Positions 11,082 through 23,311 of a DNA stretch of 64,000 nt are shown here, in pieces. How positions within the stretch are numbered: the stretch's first letter is position 1; each line of letters starts with the position of its first letter. A program made the translations under genes and the position numbers. This DNA is from Plantago ovata (lineage: Eukaryota > Streptophyta > Magnoliopsida > Lamiales > Plantaginaceae), in NCBI GenBank assembly GCA_028274465.1, contig CM051455.1, forward strand, positions 118,705,547 through 118,769,546. The letters run 5' to 3'. A model generated the notes under the pieces. That model worked only from the letters and a program-made list of their open reading frames with translations, had not been told where the DNA came from and ran no database searches.

Positions 11082-12572
11082 AACTCCCCAAACCGAACCT
11101 TTGTTTGTCCTCAAGCAACTAAGCTAGACTCTAATGCAAAAAACCAATGCAACACACAAAATGGAGTCTCATGCCAAATGAAATGAACTAATCTATCAAG
11201 TCTATCAAAAACTTATGAACAATGACCATACAAATCATAACATGGATATTGGTTGGGGAATTCCTCGATTGACTCATACACGTTCACATATGCACTATGT
11301 TAAACAAGATAGTCTCTCGTAACATTCTCTACATGGACCTAGTCAGTGACGACGTAATGAAACATGTTACAATGCGAATGGTTGTCCCGTCCCTATGAAA
11401 CTGAGGACTTACTGATGTTCACCAAGTTAAGACTTTCCCTCAAAGAGGTTGAACCAATACTGGCTCTCATCAAACGAAGGAGAGTTCCCTAAAAGTTCAC
11501 ACTCCCTATTCTACCCATCTCTCAAGCAAAGTCATAAAAAATATCACCACTTCCTGAATGGCAGGACGAGGGTGGTCTAGAACAGATGACACTCAAACAA
11601 ACAAAAGACACACTTTACAACTCGATTACGAACATTACAAGAATTGAAAAACGAGACAAACACTTTGCTAAACTGCTTTTGGCTTTCTTTGGACCCTTCT
11701 TTGCTTTTTTGGGGTCTTTTCTTTTTTTTCTCACATGAATCTTTTGTCTCCAGCTATAGGCGATCCCATTTCCGCACCAACTCAAGATATGCGTGAAATT
11801 CTTTTTCCTTTGACTCGAAATGGGTTTCTTTTTTTTTCTTTTCCAGATTTTTTTTTTCCTGGAATTTTTTTCTTTTTCCTTTTTTTTTTTTCAATTTTTT
11901 TTCTTTCTTTTTTCCTCTTTTTTTTTTTTTTTTGTATATAGCCAGCAGTAGCACAACTAAAAAGAAATTACAATGACTCACAAACGACCTCCCCAAACCT
12001 ATTCGAGTGGAGCACAAACTTTACGAAAAAGGAAAACAAACTCACAACACTCAAAATTGAAAAACATGTCATAATGACAGCATAACCCCCTCCCCAAACC
12101 TATTCGAAAGAATAGGTTAGAGAACAAACTTTACGAAAAATAAAAACAAACTCACAACACTCAAAATTGAAAAACAAGTCATAATGATAGCATAACCCCC
12201 TCCCCAAACCTATTCGTTAGAATAGACGAATAGGTTTCAAACAAAGGATCACACAATCTCACACTACCTCCTTCCTAGGCATTTAGCAATCTCCAAGCAA
12301 GGTGAAGACTTGTTGCCTCTTAGGTACATAATTACACGGGAAAACAACCACAAGACTCTAACATGCATCATCTTATTATAAAGGCCTTCGTGAACCGCAG
12401 TAGAGAAAACACCACTAAGTGATGTCGAGACTACCAAGCTTAACTAAGTGCATATATAAATGTGACAAGCCAAGCGAGAAAAACCTCAAACAAATTCATA
12501 GAGATAAAATGCATGGTCAAAGGTCATAACTAGTTAATCTACCCAATAAAAAAGTTCAAATATTTGGCAATA
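11082..12572 (-). other. 3' noncoding region of gypsy D with pyrimidine tract and hairpins
   Basis: About 1.5 kb without a credible gene. In element orientation it ends in a polypurine tract (GGTTTGGGGAGTT, 11082-11094 on the opposite strand) against the LTR. Upstream lie conserved blocks also found in C (19420-20760), G (46228-47100) and F (61401-62903). A nearly pure pyrimidine stretch runs from 11703 to 11935. Hairpin sequences CCTATTCGAAAGAATAGG (about 12102-12119) and a related copy near 12205-12235 are each followed on the element strand by TTTGGGGA. The lysine-rich and phenylalanine-rich reading frames across the tract are by-products of base composition. Confidence 0.7.
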
Positions 12573-12713
12573 CACTACTAGAAAAAATGGCTTTAGTCAC
12601 CCCTATAAAGTGTCACTAAAGTACCATATAGTGACCTTTTTTTCTATTGTGACACTTTTCAAAAGTGTCACGTGTAAAGGGGTTTCAATAGGTTAGGCGT
12701 CATTATAGATTTC

Positions 12714-14313
12714 TGTTGGTCCCTTTAAACAACAAGAAAAGACTAGGGGGGGGGGGTGAATAGTCTTTTCAAACTTTCGTCGTTTAAAAACTTTCTCAGC
12801 AAGTGCTTATTACTTTTCAGTAATGAGTTTACTGATACTTAACTTTCTCAGCAAGCGCAAGTTACTTTGCACTAACTAGGTTTGCTGATACTTAAAATCA
12901 GAGAGCGGAAGTCTTTGATACAATAAGTGCTCTTTCAGTGAATGAAGGTTTCAGCAAGTGATGTGAGTGACTGTGTACAGAAAGAAATGATTTGCTGAAA
13001 ACAAGTACAGTAAGTAAATCAGACAAACACTTTTATAGTGGTATCTGAGAGTGGCGTAATCTCTCAACTAATCCACTTTGTCCTTTCTAGGACTGAATCC
13101 ACTAAGATAAGATTGAGGTTCCTTACAACACCTATCTAGAGCGATTCAAACGGAAACCAAAGCACACTTGCTTCGTCTCCAACCTAATCTAGAGAACGCA
13201 ACCTTGTTCTCCACCAAACTTGGTACTTTTAATCAGCAAAACTATGTTCGATTAAGTTCCCCCTGAATATCACGCCTGAAAGGGTGTATTTTCAGTTAGA
13301 GAGGTTTGGGATGAGATAACTTAATTATAACTTATTCAGTTACAACAAGTAATCTAAGAAACAAAACTATGAATACTTTGCAGTAAACAAGTTTGATTGT
13401 TTCTGGTGTCAAGACTTGTTCTTGTTCGAAAGAAAGAAAGAACACTTAACTAATTTCTTAGTTGTGTAAATTCTACTTCTTCACAAGTAGCTTTTTCAAG
13501 CTTTAAGTCTTGGAACGAATCAATGGCAGTAAAGAGTATTGAAGGGTTTGTGAGTTTAAGCACAAGTGAGAGTATGATCACGTTGTTGACACACTTCAAC
13601 TCTTTGCCAGATGACCTCTATTTATAGTGAAAATAAGGAGCCGTTTGAATTTCAAATTCTAAGGCTTTTGTTCCTTAAAATGTCACTATCTTGCTTTTGT
13701 ACTTTCAGTAGCGTCCTTGTTTGTCTTCTAGTCTTCATGTCCTTCGCGTGTATGCTTTGCATTTAATGCTTATTTGAATAGAATTCAAACAGTAACATTG
13801 GAGCGCAAATGCAAGTACTTTCAGCAAGAGGCCACATATGTTCCATCAACAAGTGGTCAGTCTCAGTTTCAGCAAGCACAACCTACTCTGTCGTATAGAT
13901 TTTCACTTATGCAATGTTGTTGCTGAAGTTTCCACTTTCTGAGCAACATGTGCCTTTGTAGATACCAGTGTTCAGAAATCTTCTAGTCTTCAGATCTTCA
14001 AAATCTTCAAGTCTTCAGATCTTCAAAATCTTCAAGATTCTGAGCGGTTCTAAATGCTTCAATAGTTTGTTTGTAAAAACAAAGTACATCATCAGCATAT
14101 GCTTCAATCGGTTGTATTTCTTTTCAGAAAACAAGATACATCATAAGCTTTAAAACCAACCTATCTAGCACCTATTCTAAGTCTTCAGCAAACGTTCCTC
14201 TTTTACAATGTCCTTAAAATTTTAAATTCCTATGGACCTTAAGAGTACTAGTTACTGGACTTTCCTTAATTTAGCATGGTTAATTGCTCATCAAAATTAC
14301 AAGTTTCCTAACA
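12714..14313 (-). repeat. 3' LTR of copia B
   Basis: 1600 bp, starting TGTTGGTCCC and ending CCTAACA on the plus strand. TATAAATA is at 13619-13626 on the minus strand. It carries two copies of a 25-bp repeat (GTCTTCAGATCTTCAAAATC core) at about 13986-14035, against three in the 5' LTR. It is otherwise very similar to the 5' LTR. Confidence 0.95.
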
Positions 14314-14315
14314 AA

Positions 14316-14330
14316 TTTCCCCCTTTTTGA
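14316..14330 (-). other. Polypurine tract of copia B
   Basis: On the element strand this reads AAAAAGGGGGAAA, immediately upstream of the 3' LTR, where copia elements prime plus-strand DNA synthesis. About 245 bp separate it from the end of ORF2. That stretch is noncoding. Confidence 0.8.
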
Positions 14331-14576
14331 TGTTATCAATCCATGGCTAAATTAATTGTTACCCTTTTAGAGGTTTCTGATGTTGAATAAATCAGTTGAT
14401 TAATGCAAGCATACTTGAATAATTAAACAATAAGCATAAGTAAATTGCATAATAAAAAACCAATAAGAGTCAAAAGCTTCATTGCTGATAGTTATCTTTC
14501 AGAAGTTTACAAGAAGTAGCAGAGATAACTAAACAAGATCAGCAAACAAAACTTTAACAAAAACTATTACAGAGAG

Positions 14577-17500
14577 TTAAGCTCTTCCAGAAGATTTTCT
14601 CAAAATCTCTCTTACACTCTTCTCAGCAAGTGTAGTAAATTCAACGCAGTCCATTTCGTAGTTCTCAAGAAACCTACGTACTTGTAGTTGAAGAATTCTT
14701 GCATTTTGGCAGGCAGTATGATGATGCTTTTCAGCATTCATTTCCATGTAGTGAGTTACCCACAAATGCATGCCCCAATTGCTGGCATGGAGAAGCTGTG
14801 TATCTGAAATGCTTTTAGGATGAATCTTTCTTAGCCAGAGAAAATCTTCTTCTTGATCCTTAGCAGTGAGATAGAAATACTCATAAGGAATCAATCCAAG
14901 TCTCTTCTTTGTTTTCCTGGTTACTGTATCAGAGTAATAAGCAATGCCAGGTGGTTTTATCAAATCTGGTTCTTGTCTATAAGTCTTACCAATGGCAGTT
15001 CTTCTTACTGAGACCTCAAGATTCAACCATCTCCCAGCAATGTTTCTTGGGAGGGATTCTTCCCTTTGTTTTCTTTGTACCTTGAGTTCAATCCATGTGA
15101 ACATTTGGTTCAATATGGTTGTAGGAAAGAACTCGTTCACTAGCATGTCTTCCAGCTTTAAGATCCAGCAACCATGAATGTTTTTGATCACATTCTGAGT
15201 GGTTTCATCATTGCTGGTCTTTGTATACTCGATGCCGGAGCCAATAGCAATGCTGGCCAGCCTCTTTTCTTCCTGTCTTTGCCTTCTTCTTCTTGACTTA
15301 GCATTGTCTTGATCTCTTGCTGAAGAGTCAGACGAGAAATGCTTTGAACGGCCAGACGGAGTTAAGGCTGTTAAAGGTCTAGCTCTTATGGCTTGAGCTA
15401 TTGTCTGATTGTCATCATCTTCATCATCTTCATTCATATTTTGATGACTTTCAGTATGGAAAAAGTCTTGAGTTTCAGCAGCAGTTTTTCTCTTTTTGGT
15501 ACTTGTTGAATTTAACTCAGATTCTGCTTGCCTTTTAGAACTTTGCTCTTTTTCAGCAAGTGGTTCTATGGGCAGTGGCTCATCAACAGTAGGAGGGGTT
15601 TGGTTTCTTTTTCTGGTTCTTTTCTTTTCCCCCTTAGACATGGATTGCAACATCGGAGTGATGTGGAGAGAATAGAACTCATTGTAATTTTCAGCAAGAG
15701 TACTTAAGCTGTTATACTTGATGATGATTTGTTGCTGATCAGAAGTCATTTTTGACAACTCTTTTTGAATACTCACCATGTTCTCTTCATGTCTTTTCTC
15801 TGTTGCGGCCTTATCATCCATGAAAGTCTGAGCCTTTACTAGAGCGGTCTTTGCGAGCATGAGTGCTTGACTTACATCTTCTTCAAAGCTTTTGTGATAA
15901 AGACTGATGTTTTTCTGAGCTATTGTAAGAGTAGTAGTGCGTCTCAGCACTGTAGCCTAAATTTTCCAAATGTCAAGCGGGCTCTCAGCAAGCAATGCCT
16001 CATCTTCTGCTTTGCAGGCATCATGGACTTTCTTCAGTGCCAAAATTCTAGGAGTAAACTCCTCAACTCTTGGGAACGGCACTAGGTTTGGGGTCAAGGA
16101 ATGAACTTTCAGTTCTGAAGCAAACTGATCATCCTTCATCAGCAATTCTCCTCTTAGACCATCGTCTATATCATTTATGTAATCAGGAGGAGGAATCTGA
16201 ACCACTTTGGGGTCTTTTTTGGATTGTTCATCCTCATTTGCTGATAAGTCATCATCATCCTCAGATTCATCAAGGTCAGCAACCTTGGAACCTAAGTCAG
16301 CAGCTTCACTTCCTTTTGGTTGAGTGGTTGCTGATGGCAACACTTCAGACTCAACAACTGGAGTTTCACCAGTAGTTAGTTTTAATTGAGTATTTGCTAA
16401 GGGCAACGTTTGAGACTCAATGACTGGAGTTTCGCCAGTAGTTAGTTTTAATTGAGTAGTTGCTGAGGGCAACGTTTGAGACTCAATTACTGGAGTTTCG
16501 CCAGTAGTAAGTGGAAGGGAGGGGACTTCCTTTGGTCTTACTCCTGAAGATTCACCAATTTCTAGATCCTGCGTATGCCTTGCATGGATCAAGATACTGT
16601 TCTGTAGAGCGCGTTGGTAATCTTCATCCAATTCATCATCATCATCAAGGTTTGCATCAGTGACCTTGGCATCAGAAATTTGGCTCTTGCCATTTTTCAA
16701 GGCAACCCGTTTTCTGGAATATTCTTCTTCAGTATCAGCACCTTGTACAGGTGCTTGATTTTCAGCAGCAGCAGGAGCAGGTTGAGATTCATGTTGAGGT
16801 TGTGGTTGTTCAGCTTGCTGATTGACTTGTTGAGTATTTTCAGCAACTGTCAATTTTAAACCACCAGCATTAGGACTTGGACCTTGATTGTCATCATCAT
16901 CGTCTTTCTTGTCCTTTGAATCTTTCCCTTCATCATCACTGGGATCAGTCGGAATATTTTCATCTTCTTCCTCTTCATCATCGTCGGTCAGAATTACTAG
17001 CTCGAGATACTTGTACAAAGCAACACTCGTTACTTCCTCTTCCTCATTTATTTTGTGGGGATCAGCCACCACGGGTACAAATGAACCCTTGAGCATCACA
17101 ACTTGTTCACCTGGAGAGGCACTCTTGAATTTTGCCTTCATATTCTCTCTGATTTGAGCAATCAGATTTGAGTTCATTTGCTGAGAATATGACATTTCTT
17201 CAGGAACTATGGAATGAACGAATGTCTCGAGCTTTAGCAGAGAAGATCTTTTTTTCTCATTGGATAGATGAAGATGGAGATCAGAGAAATCCATTCGCCT
17301 GTATCTTCGCCAGTTGCTGACGGACTGATGCTGAGGTTGTGGTTGTTTAGCTTGTTGATTGACTTGTTGAGTATTTTCAGCAACTGTCAATTTTAAACCA
17401 CCAGCATCAGGACTTGGACCTTGATTGTCATCATCATCGTCTTTCTTGTCCTTTGAATCTTTCCCTTCATCATCACTGGGATCAGTTGGAATATTTTCAT

Positions 17501-18139
17501 CTTCTTCCTCTTCATCATCGTCGGTCAGAATTACTAGCTCGAGATACTTGTACAAAGCAACACTCATTACTTCCTCTTCCTCATTTATTTTGTGGGGATC
17601 AGCCACCACGGGTACAAATGAACCCTTGAGCATCACAACTTGTTTAGCTGGAGAGGCACTCTTGAATTTTGCCTTCATATTCTCTCTGATTTGAGCAATC
17701 ACATTTGAACTCATTTGCTGAGAATATGACATTTCTTCAGGAAGTATGGAATGAACGAATGTCTCGAGCTTTAGCAGAGAAGATCTTTTTTCTCATTGGA
17801 TAGATGAAGATGGAGATCAGAGAAATCCATTTGCCTGTATCTTTGCCAGTTGCTGACGGACTTAGCAACTCTTGACAAAGTTGTTCAAGTACAGTTCCTC
17901 AGAACTTATTTGTTGATCTTCAGTGATGAGCACCACTTCAGTGGTCTCCTTTTGAGCCTGAAAAAGAACGATATTTAGATCAGGATAGGTTTGGATAATT
18001 GCTTTAGAGTTCAAAGCTGAAACATGAATTACCTGCTGAGATTCAGCAAGGTCATGTTGTACAATTTCCATTCCTTGAGGAGCTTGAGTAGCATCCTCCA
18101 TTTGTTCATCCTGAAATAAATTTGAGTTAGATACAAGTA
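14577..18139 (-). pseudogene. ORF2 of copia B, C-terminal part
   Basis: The longest open stretch runs from 17732 to 14577 in one frame with a single TAG at 15957-15959. It encodes an acidic, low-complexity protein with D/E-rich tracts and S/T-rich linkers. Three tandem 22-residue repeats around TTGETPVIESQTLP lie at about 16316-16513. A more structured Arg/Lys-rich end (14577-15400) finishes VREILRKSSGRA. A 537-bp tandem duplication doubles the block starting MSYSQQM. Upstream, 17862-18101 is another in-element reading frame. The joins there look like short introns (CAG|GTAATT to TTTTTCAG|G, 18033-17969) or frameshifts. The protein matches no family I recognise. Its position after pol is that of the Sirevirus env-like ORF, but I see no clear signal peptide or membrane segment, so an envelope role is not supported by the sequence. 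Confidence 0.7.
16795..17868 (-). repeat. 537-bp tandem duplication inside ORF2 of copia B
   Basis: Two adjacent near-identical units (about 16795-17331 and 17332-17868) span the MSYSQQM block, the acidic tract and the NWRRYRR/MDFSDLHLHL segment. The period is exactly 537 bp (179 codons), so the reading frame is kept. The outer copy has one T fewer in a T run near 17788, which shifts the frame there. Few differences separate the units, which indicates a recent event. Confidence 0.85.
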
Positions 18140-18144
18140 CTAAG

Positions 18145-19419
18145 TGATGAACCAGAATTTGTCGGATTCCAATTGATCAAATAAATTTGTTATTTAGCCA
18201 AAGGCAATCCACAACTACAACGAAAACCGTAGTGTAGCAGTAGAATGACTCGAGTGTCGTTCTCTCAGGACTATAACTAGCTTTATCTATTTAACAAGAG
18301 AATATAAAACAGCAGACAGATAACAATAGGGGGTTTCTAGCAGATAATGGAGATTGGTGATAGTATGGTCCTTCTTAACATAACGGGTCGATAATCATGC
18401 ATAAATTCCTTGGTCTTGCATAGAGATCTTTGAATCAATCTAGTGTCCTGTTGCAAATATTAAGCACTACGAAAATAATTGGTATGAGAAGTCAATCACG
18501 ATTGTCCTAATGTGTTCCGTAATTATTCAACACTACGAAGATAATTGGTCTGATGGCTGACAAGTGTCCAATTGTGCATAATAATTAATACAACATACGA
18601 GAATTTTGGTTACAACTTATCAACGAAATAAAGCAATGACACGGAGTATAATGCGCGATATAGCCATTAGCATGATTATCTTCCTTTCGCTAAGAATTCA
18701 CATACTACCACCAACGATAAGTTTAGCTACTCATAATAGGCATGCAATCAACAGAAATCATAGAAGAAAACATGTTGAAAGACTATAATAAAATAAGTAG
18801 AATAAAACTGTAAGATACAAAGTTACCGAAGGTTGTCAATCTCCGGATGATTGCGGTCCTATGAGCTCCAAACTGCTATGAAAAAGTATCCCCTAAGCTA
18901 CGGAACTCCCAGAACAGGCCCCGGGAAGTCCCTACCTAAAACTATAGAGAGAGGTGAGAGAGAAGGTCTGGAAAGATATGATTTTCGGAGAAAAACTGAG
19001 CACTATATAGGCCCCGAAAAACCACGGGGCGGTTCGCCCCAGCGTGCGGCGGTTCGCCCCCGAGTAATTCTCGCGGAATTCCGCATTTTCGACGCATTTT
19101 TGGATTTCTTCACCTTTTCGGACTCGATTTCTGACTTCTAGTAGCCTTCTAACCTCCAGATTCGTCCCCTAGACTTCAAATCCTATCCGGAAACCTTCAG
19201 ATACTCCAAATAGGCTTCTGGAACACCAATTCCTTGTCAACTTCAATATAATTGCCCGGAAATCCTCGAATTTCAACAAAAACCTGTAAAATAAAATCTA
19301 AAGGGAAACGTGACACTATTCTAATAAAATGTACTAAAATATAGCTAAATTAACATTGAGGATAGCTAAAATAGGTGAAAAAGACTCGAATGAAAGTGTA
19401 CTAAAATACACATTCATCA
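18145..19419 (-). repeat. 3' LTR of gypsy C
   Basis: 1275 bp, TGATGAAC...TTCATCA. It contains the GC palindromic block with two modules (19023-19062), TATATAGG just beyond it in element orientation, and about three degenerate copies of the CACTACGAAGATAATT repeat (18465-18600). Confidence 0.93.
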
Positions 19420-20991
19420 AACTCCGCAAACCGAACCTTTGCTTGTCCTCAAGCAACTAAGCTAGACTCTAATACAAAAAACATGCAAGACACAAAATGG
19501 AGTTTCATGCCAAATAAAATGAACTAATCTACTGAATCTATCAAATAACATATGAACAAAAACCATATAAATCAAAACATGAATATAGGTTGAAGAATAC
19601 CTCGATTGACTTATACACATCCACATAAGCACTTATGTTAAGACAAGATAGTCTCTCGTAACATTCTCTACCTGGACCTAGTCAGTGACGACGTAATGAA
19701 GCATGCTAAGATACGAATGGTTGCCCCGTGCCTATGAAACTGAGGGCTTACTGTTGTTCCACCATGTTAAGACTTTTCCTTAAAAGAGGTCGAACCAGTA
19801 CTGGCTCTCATCAAACGAAAGAGGGTTCCCTATAAAAGATAACACTCCCCTATTCTACCCATCTCTCAAGTAAAGTCTTAAGCTATTCACCACTTCCTGA
19901 ATGGCAGGACGAGGGTGGTGTTGAACAGATGACACTCAAGACAAAAAAGATAAAAACACGATTACGAACATTACAAAAATGGAAAAGACTCAACACTTTG
20001 CTAAACTGCTATTTGGCTTTCTTTTTTGGACCCTTCTTTGCTTTTTTGGGGTCTTTTCTTTTTTTTTTTTTTTTTTTCAAGATTCTTTCTTTTTTTTTCT
20101 TTTTTTTTTCTGGAAATTTTTCTTTTTCTTTTTTTTCGATTTTTTTCTAGCCAGCAGTAGCATAACAAAGAGAGAAACAAAATGACTCACACGACTTCCC
20201 CAAACCTATTCGAAAGAATAGGTTGGAGTACAAAATTTACGGAAAAGGAAAAACAAACTCACGATACGAAAATGAAAAACAGAAACAAGTCTAATGATGG
20301 TGTAACCCCCTCCCCAAACCTATTCGGAAGAATAGGTTATAAACAAAGGATCACACAACCTCACACTTCCTCCTTCCTAGGCATTTAGCAATCTCAAAGC
20401 ATGGTGAAGACTTGTTGCCTCTTAGGTACATAATTACTCGGGAAACAACCATAAGACCCTAACATGCATCATCCTATTATAAAGGCCTTCGTGAACCGCA
20501 GTAGAGAAAACACCACTAAGTGATGTCGAGACTACCAAGCTTAACTAAGTGCAATACATAAATGTGACAAGCCAAGCGAGAAAAACCTCAAACAAATTCA
20601 TAGAGATGAAGCATACGATTAATGGCATAGTTAGTTGATCTACCCAATAAAAAAGTTCAAAAAATTCGGCAATAAACTCCATATAAAACATGCAAGACTA
20701 TCCTAGGAAAGCAGTAAACGTGCAAATGCAAAAAACTTCACGAGTTTATCATAAGCAAGATAAGTATAGAGACAACCAGCGATATCCTCCTCCCCAAACC
20801 TGAACATCGTCGCTCGTCCCGAACGTCGAAAGTGGATCCAAGGTGAGAGCTAATGCTTGTATAAGTTACCTATAATACTCAATCAAACTCGTGAGATAAA
20901 ATTTAAAGCGGTAAAGAAAGCGATAAAATCTCCGGGTTGCCTCCCGGATAGCGCCATTGTTTAAAGTCTTTGACTCGACTCCTGTCTGCGC
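19420..20991 (-). other. 3' noncoding region of gypsy C
   Basis: No gene. In element orientation it holds a region following gag, the hairpin CCTATTCGGAAGAATAGG (20315-20332), a second hairpin CCTATTCGAAAGAATAGG (20206-20223), a pyrimidine tract (20035-20145 on the plus strand), conserved blocks shared with D, G and F, and the polypurine tract GGTTTGCGGAGTT against the LTR at 19420-19432. Confidence 0.7.
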
Positions 20992-23142
20992 CTATCTCTT
21001 CTTTTTGCGGGTACTAGGCTTCCCCTTCATTGATCTCCTCTCCATGCCATGAACCTGTGAATAAGAAAGAATATAGGCTGCAAGACCACAGTAGTGAGTA
21101 GTGAAAGAAATATCGGGCGGATCAGATATGGCGTGCAACACGTGTTGCTTTCCGTCCACTTCGATGGTGCAAGTTCTTTGGTAGATGTCCATCACGGAGC
21201 GTAGTTTAGTAAAGAATGGTTGCCCTAAGAGTATGACATCCCCCGTTCCAGGTGCAGACGCCGGCATAACTACAAAATTGGTGTAAACAGATGCTTCACC
21301 AATTTTGACCAACACATTTTTCACAACTCCTTTGGGTCTCATAAATGATCCATCCGCCAGTCGCACAATAGCCCTTTCCTCAGATAGTTTTCCAAGGTTA
21401 CTCTTTTCAAACACATTCAAAGGAATTATGTTCGAGTAGGATCCCGTGTCTAGTGTGGCACGGACATCTTCAAGCTCACCAATCCCTACCTTAACATCGA
21501 AACTTTTAGGGAGTGGTTCGGGATCCTCTTGCTCCTCATCACTTACGTCAGAACCAAGGTCCTCCTCTTCTTCCTTAGCCTGTAGAAGTTCTTCCTTCTT
21601 GCAACACTCGCACTTAACAACCTTCTTGATGGTGATTTCGTCAGGTACGTCACCAGCCACTGTAATGGCATTCGACTTCACAGTGCTGCTAGGCAGTTTG
21701 CCTTGTTCCCTACTTGCTCCTCGGTCGATCAACTCTTGCATCTTCTGATGGGCAAGCCTAGTTCTATCTTCCAACCTATCAAGCCTTGCCCTAGTCTTCT
21801 CAGAATCTTCTTCATAACGTTTGAGGAAACTTTGTGTGTGATCAACCATCTTTTGCAAGTTCTCCATCAGCTGAGCCGTCTTCGACTTCGGTGGCTCTTT
21901 CGGAGCGGGGATTTCGCAGTGGTCATTACCATAGTTTAGCCTACTACGGTCTTGGTTAGGTCCATAAGTTTGTTTAGCCGGTGCATATCCTTGATTGTTA
22001 CGGTATCCTCTTCTCCAAAATCCACCTCGAGGATTCCTACCGTCTTGTCCGTAGCTAACTTCTTGAGTACCGAATTCCGTAGCAAAGGCTTCTTCTTCGC
22101 CTCTTCGAGCCCAGTTGCCATCATCATATGCCAGCTCCGATCTACACATATGAGCCCCATGCCCATAGTTCTTGCAAATTCGGCATACTTCGTTCGAAAC
22201 AGTTGTTCCGGTGGCGCTCTTGAGGACTTGATTCAATTCGTTGGTAAAGCACTCGAATTGATCCCCATTCCCCCTATACATAGGGGCTTCTTGAGTCGGT
22301 GGAGCTTCAGGTCCACGTCTCCTAACCATTGCTCTTGGGTCCTTGAACTGCAAACCCTTAGCAAGCCTTTCGAAAACAGCCCAGACGGCTTCTGCGGTTT
22401 CCTCCCAAATATTGCCTCGGCATTGGAAATCCACCACTTGTTGGTTCTCGAAGGTTAGTCCATTGTAGAAGTGTTGGACTAGGTCGGAAAGTTCAAAACC
22501 ATGGTGAGGGCACTTGTTCGTGAGATCTTGGAACCTCTCAAACGCGGTGTAGATGGTCTCATCATAGTCCTGCTTGAATCCAGTGATCTGCGCCTTTAGC
22601 GCGGTAGTCAAGGTGTGGGGGAAGTATTTCTCCATGAAAGCTGAAAAAACCTTCTCCCAAGTGTCCAGCGAGCCGGCTGGTTGAGAACTCCTCCATGACT
22701 TGGCTCTCTCGCCAAGTCCCATAGCAAAAACCTTCATCCTCAACTCATCCGTTGTTATGTCAGCTCCAGGTCGTGGGAGTTGGTTGACGAAATCATCGAT
22801 ATCGTGCAAGTACCCCATCACATCTTCCATTGATAAGCCATAGAACCTCGGAAGTTGTTGGAATGCGTGGTTCTTGATCTCCAGATCTCGGGTTGCAGAC
22901 GAAAGAACAATCGCCGGTCCCCTCATACGATCCTTGGTGGGTTGTACCCATGCCTTCAGTGGTCTAGCTTCTGCGATTCCGTCGATTTCCTTGAAAAGAA
23001 TGTGTAGAGATTCAGAGAAATCGGTTTCCTCTATTTCCTCTAGTGCGCGCCTTTCAAGTAGTCGCCTTCTTTGGTGGTAGACTCTATCGATCTCAGCAAT
23101 TGAATCAGCAAGCGGTGTTCCTGCAGAACGTGTATGCGGCAT
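20992..23142 (-). CDS. Gypsy gag-protease polyprotein (element C)
   Basis: Uninterrupted 716-codon ORF starting MPHTRSAGTPLADS at the ATG at 23142. A charged N-terminal region is followed by a retrotransposon gag domain (about residues 135-245; FAMGLGERAKSW, GSLDTWEKVFSAFMEKYFP, FERFQDLTNKCPHHGF). Then come a linker, an intact CCHC zinc knuckle (CRICKNYGHGAHMC, about 319-332), a proline/acid-rich region, and a retroviral-type aspartic protease with DTGSYSN at about residue 565. The C-terminus is basic (KGKPSTRKKKR). The gag would form particles and bind RNA, and the protease would process it. Autonomous gypsy elements continue into RT, but here the ORF ends and noncoding sequence follows. The gag style resembles the Athila/Tat side of plant gypsy elements, which is an inference. 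It is the best-preserved element protein in the window. Confidence 0.88.
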   Translation of the reverse strand: MPHTRSAGTPLADSIAEIDRVYHQRRRLLERRALEEIEETDFSESLHILFKEIDGIAEARPLKAWVQPTKDRMRGPAIVLSSATRDLEIKNHAFQQLPRFYGLSMEDVMGYLHDIDDFVNQLPRPGADITTDELRMKVFAMGLGERAKSWRSSQPAGSLDTWEKVFSAFMEKYFPHTLTTALKAQITGFKQDYDETIYTAFERFQDLTNKCPHHGFELSDLVQHFYNGLTFENQQVVDFQCRGNIWEETAEAVWAVFERLAKGLQFKDPRAMVRRRGPEAPPTQEAPMYRGNGDQFECFTNELNQVLKSATGTTVSNEVCRICKNYGHGAHMCRSELAYDDGNWARRGEEEAFATEFGTQEVSYGQDGRNPRGGFWRRGYRNNQGYAPAKQTYGPNQDRSRLNYGNDHCEIPAPKEPPKSKTAQLMENLQKMVDHTQSFLKRYEEDSEKTRARLDRLEDRTRLAHQKMQELIDRGASREQGKLPSSTVKSNAITVAGDVPDEITIKKVVKCECCKKEELLQAKEEEEDLGSDVSDEEQEDPEPLPKSFDVKVGIGELEDVRATLDTGSYSNIIPLNVFEKSNLGKLSEERAIVRLADGSFMRPKGVVKNVLVKIGEASVYTNFVVMPASAPGTGDVILLGQPFFTKLRSVMDIYQRTCTIEVDGKQHVLHAISDPPDISFTTHYCGLAAYILSYSQVHGMERRSMKGKPSTRKKKR

Positions 23143-23290
23143 ACACTATCTAAAACAGACTAGGAAAGGTGATTAGAAACAGATTAGGAAAGCAGTATCA
23201 AAGAGAAATTAAAAAGGAAAACTAAGACTAATAGAATTAGGAATCTAAAGCTGTAAATATAAACTAATTAAACAGAAAAAAGGAGTATAG

Positions 23291-23308
23291 TCCCCGGCAA
23301 CGGCGCCA
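23291..23308 (-). other. Primer binding site, tRNA-Asp (element C)
   Basis: TGGCGCCGTTGCCGGGGA on the element strand, three bases from the LTR. It is a full 18-base complement to the 3' end of plant tRNA-Asp (GTC) as I recall that sequence. Confidence 0.9.
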
Positions 23309-23311
23309 ATT

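Noticed and set aside
11754..12017. Lysine-rich and phenylalanine-rich ORFs across pyrimidine/purine tracts (also 19929-20185, 62077-62330)
   Set aside because: They exist only because homopolymer tracts lack stop codons. The tracts are conserved noncoding parts of gypsy 3' regions, and the frames differ between copies.
16316..16513. CRISPR-like appearance of the 66-bp repeats
   Set aside because: Contiguous coding repeats without unique spacers, in a plant retrotransposon ORF.
18606..19141. Short ORFs inside gypsy LTRs (also 23773-23955, 26538-26995, 59045-59272, 63489-63716)
   Set aside because: They recur only because the LTR is repeated. They have no start context, differ in length between copies and lie in promoter or leader sequence.
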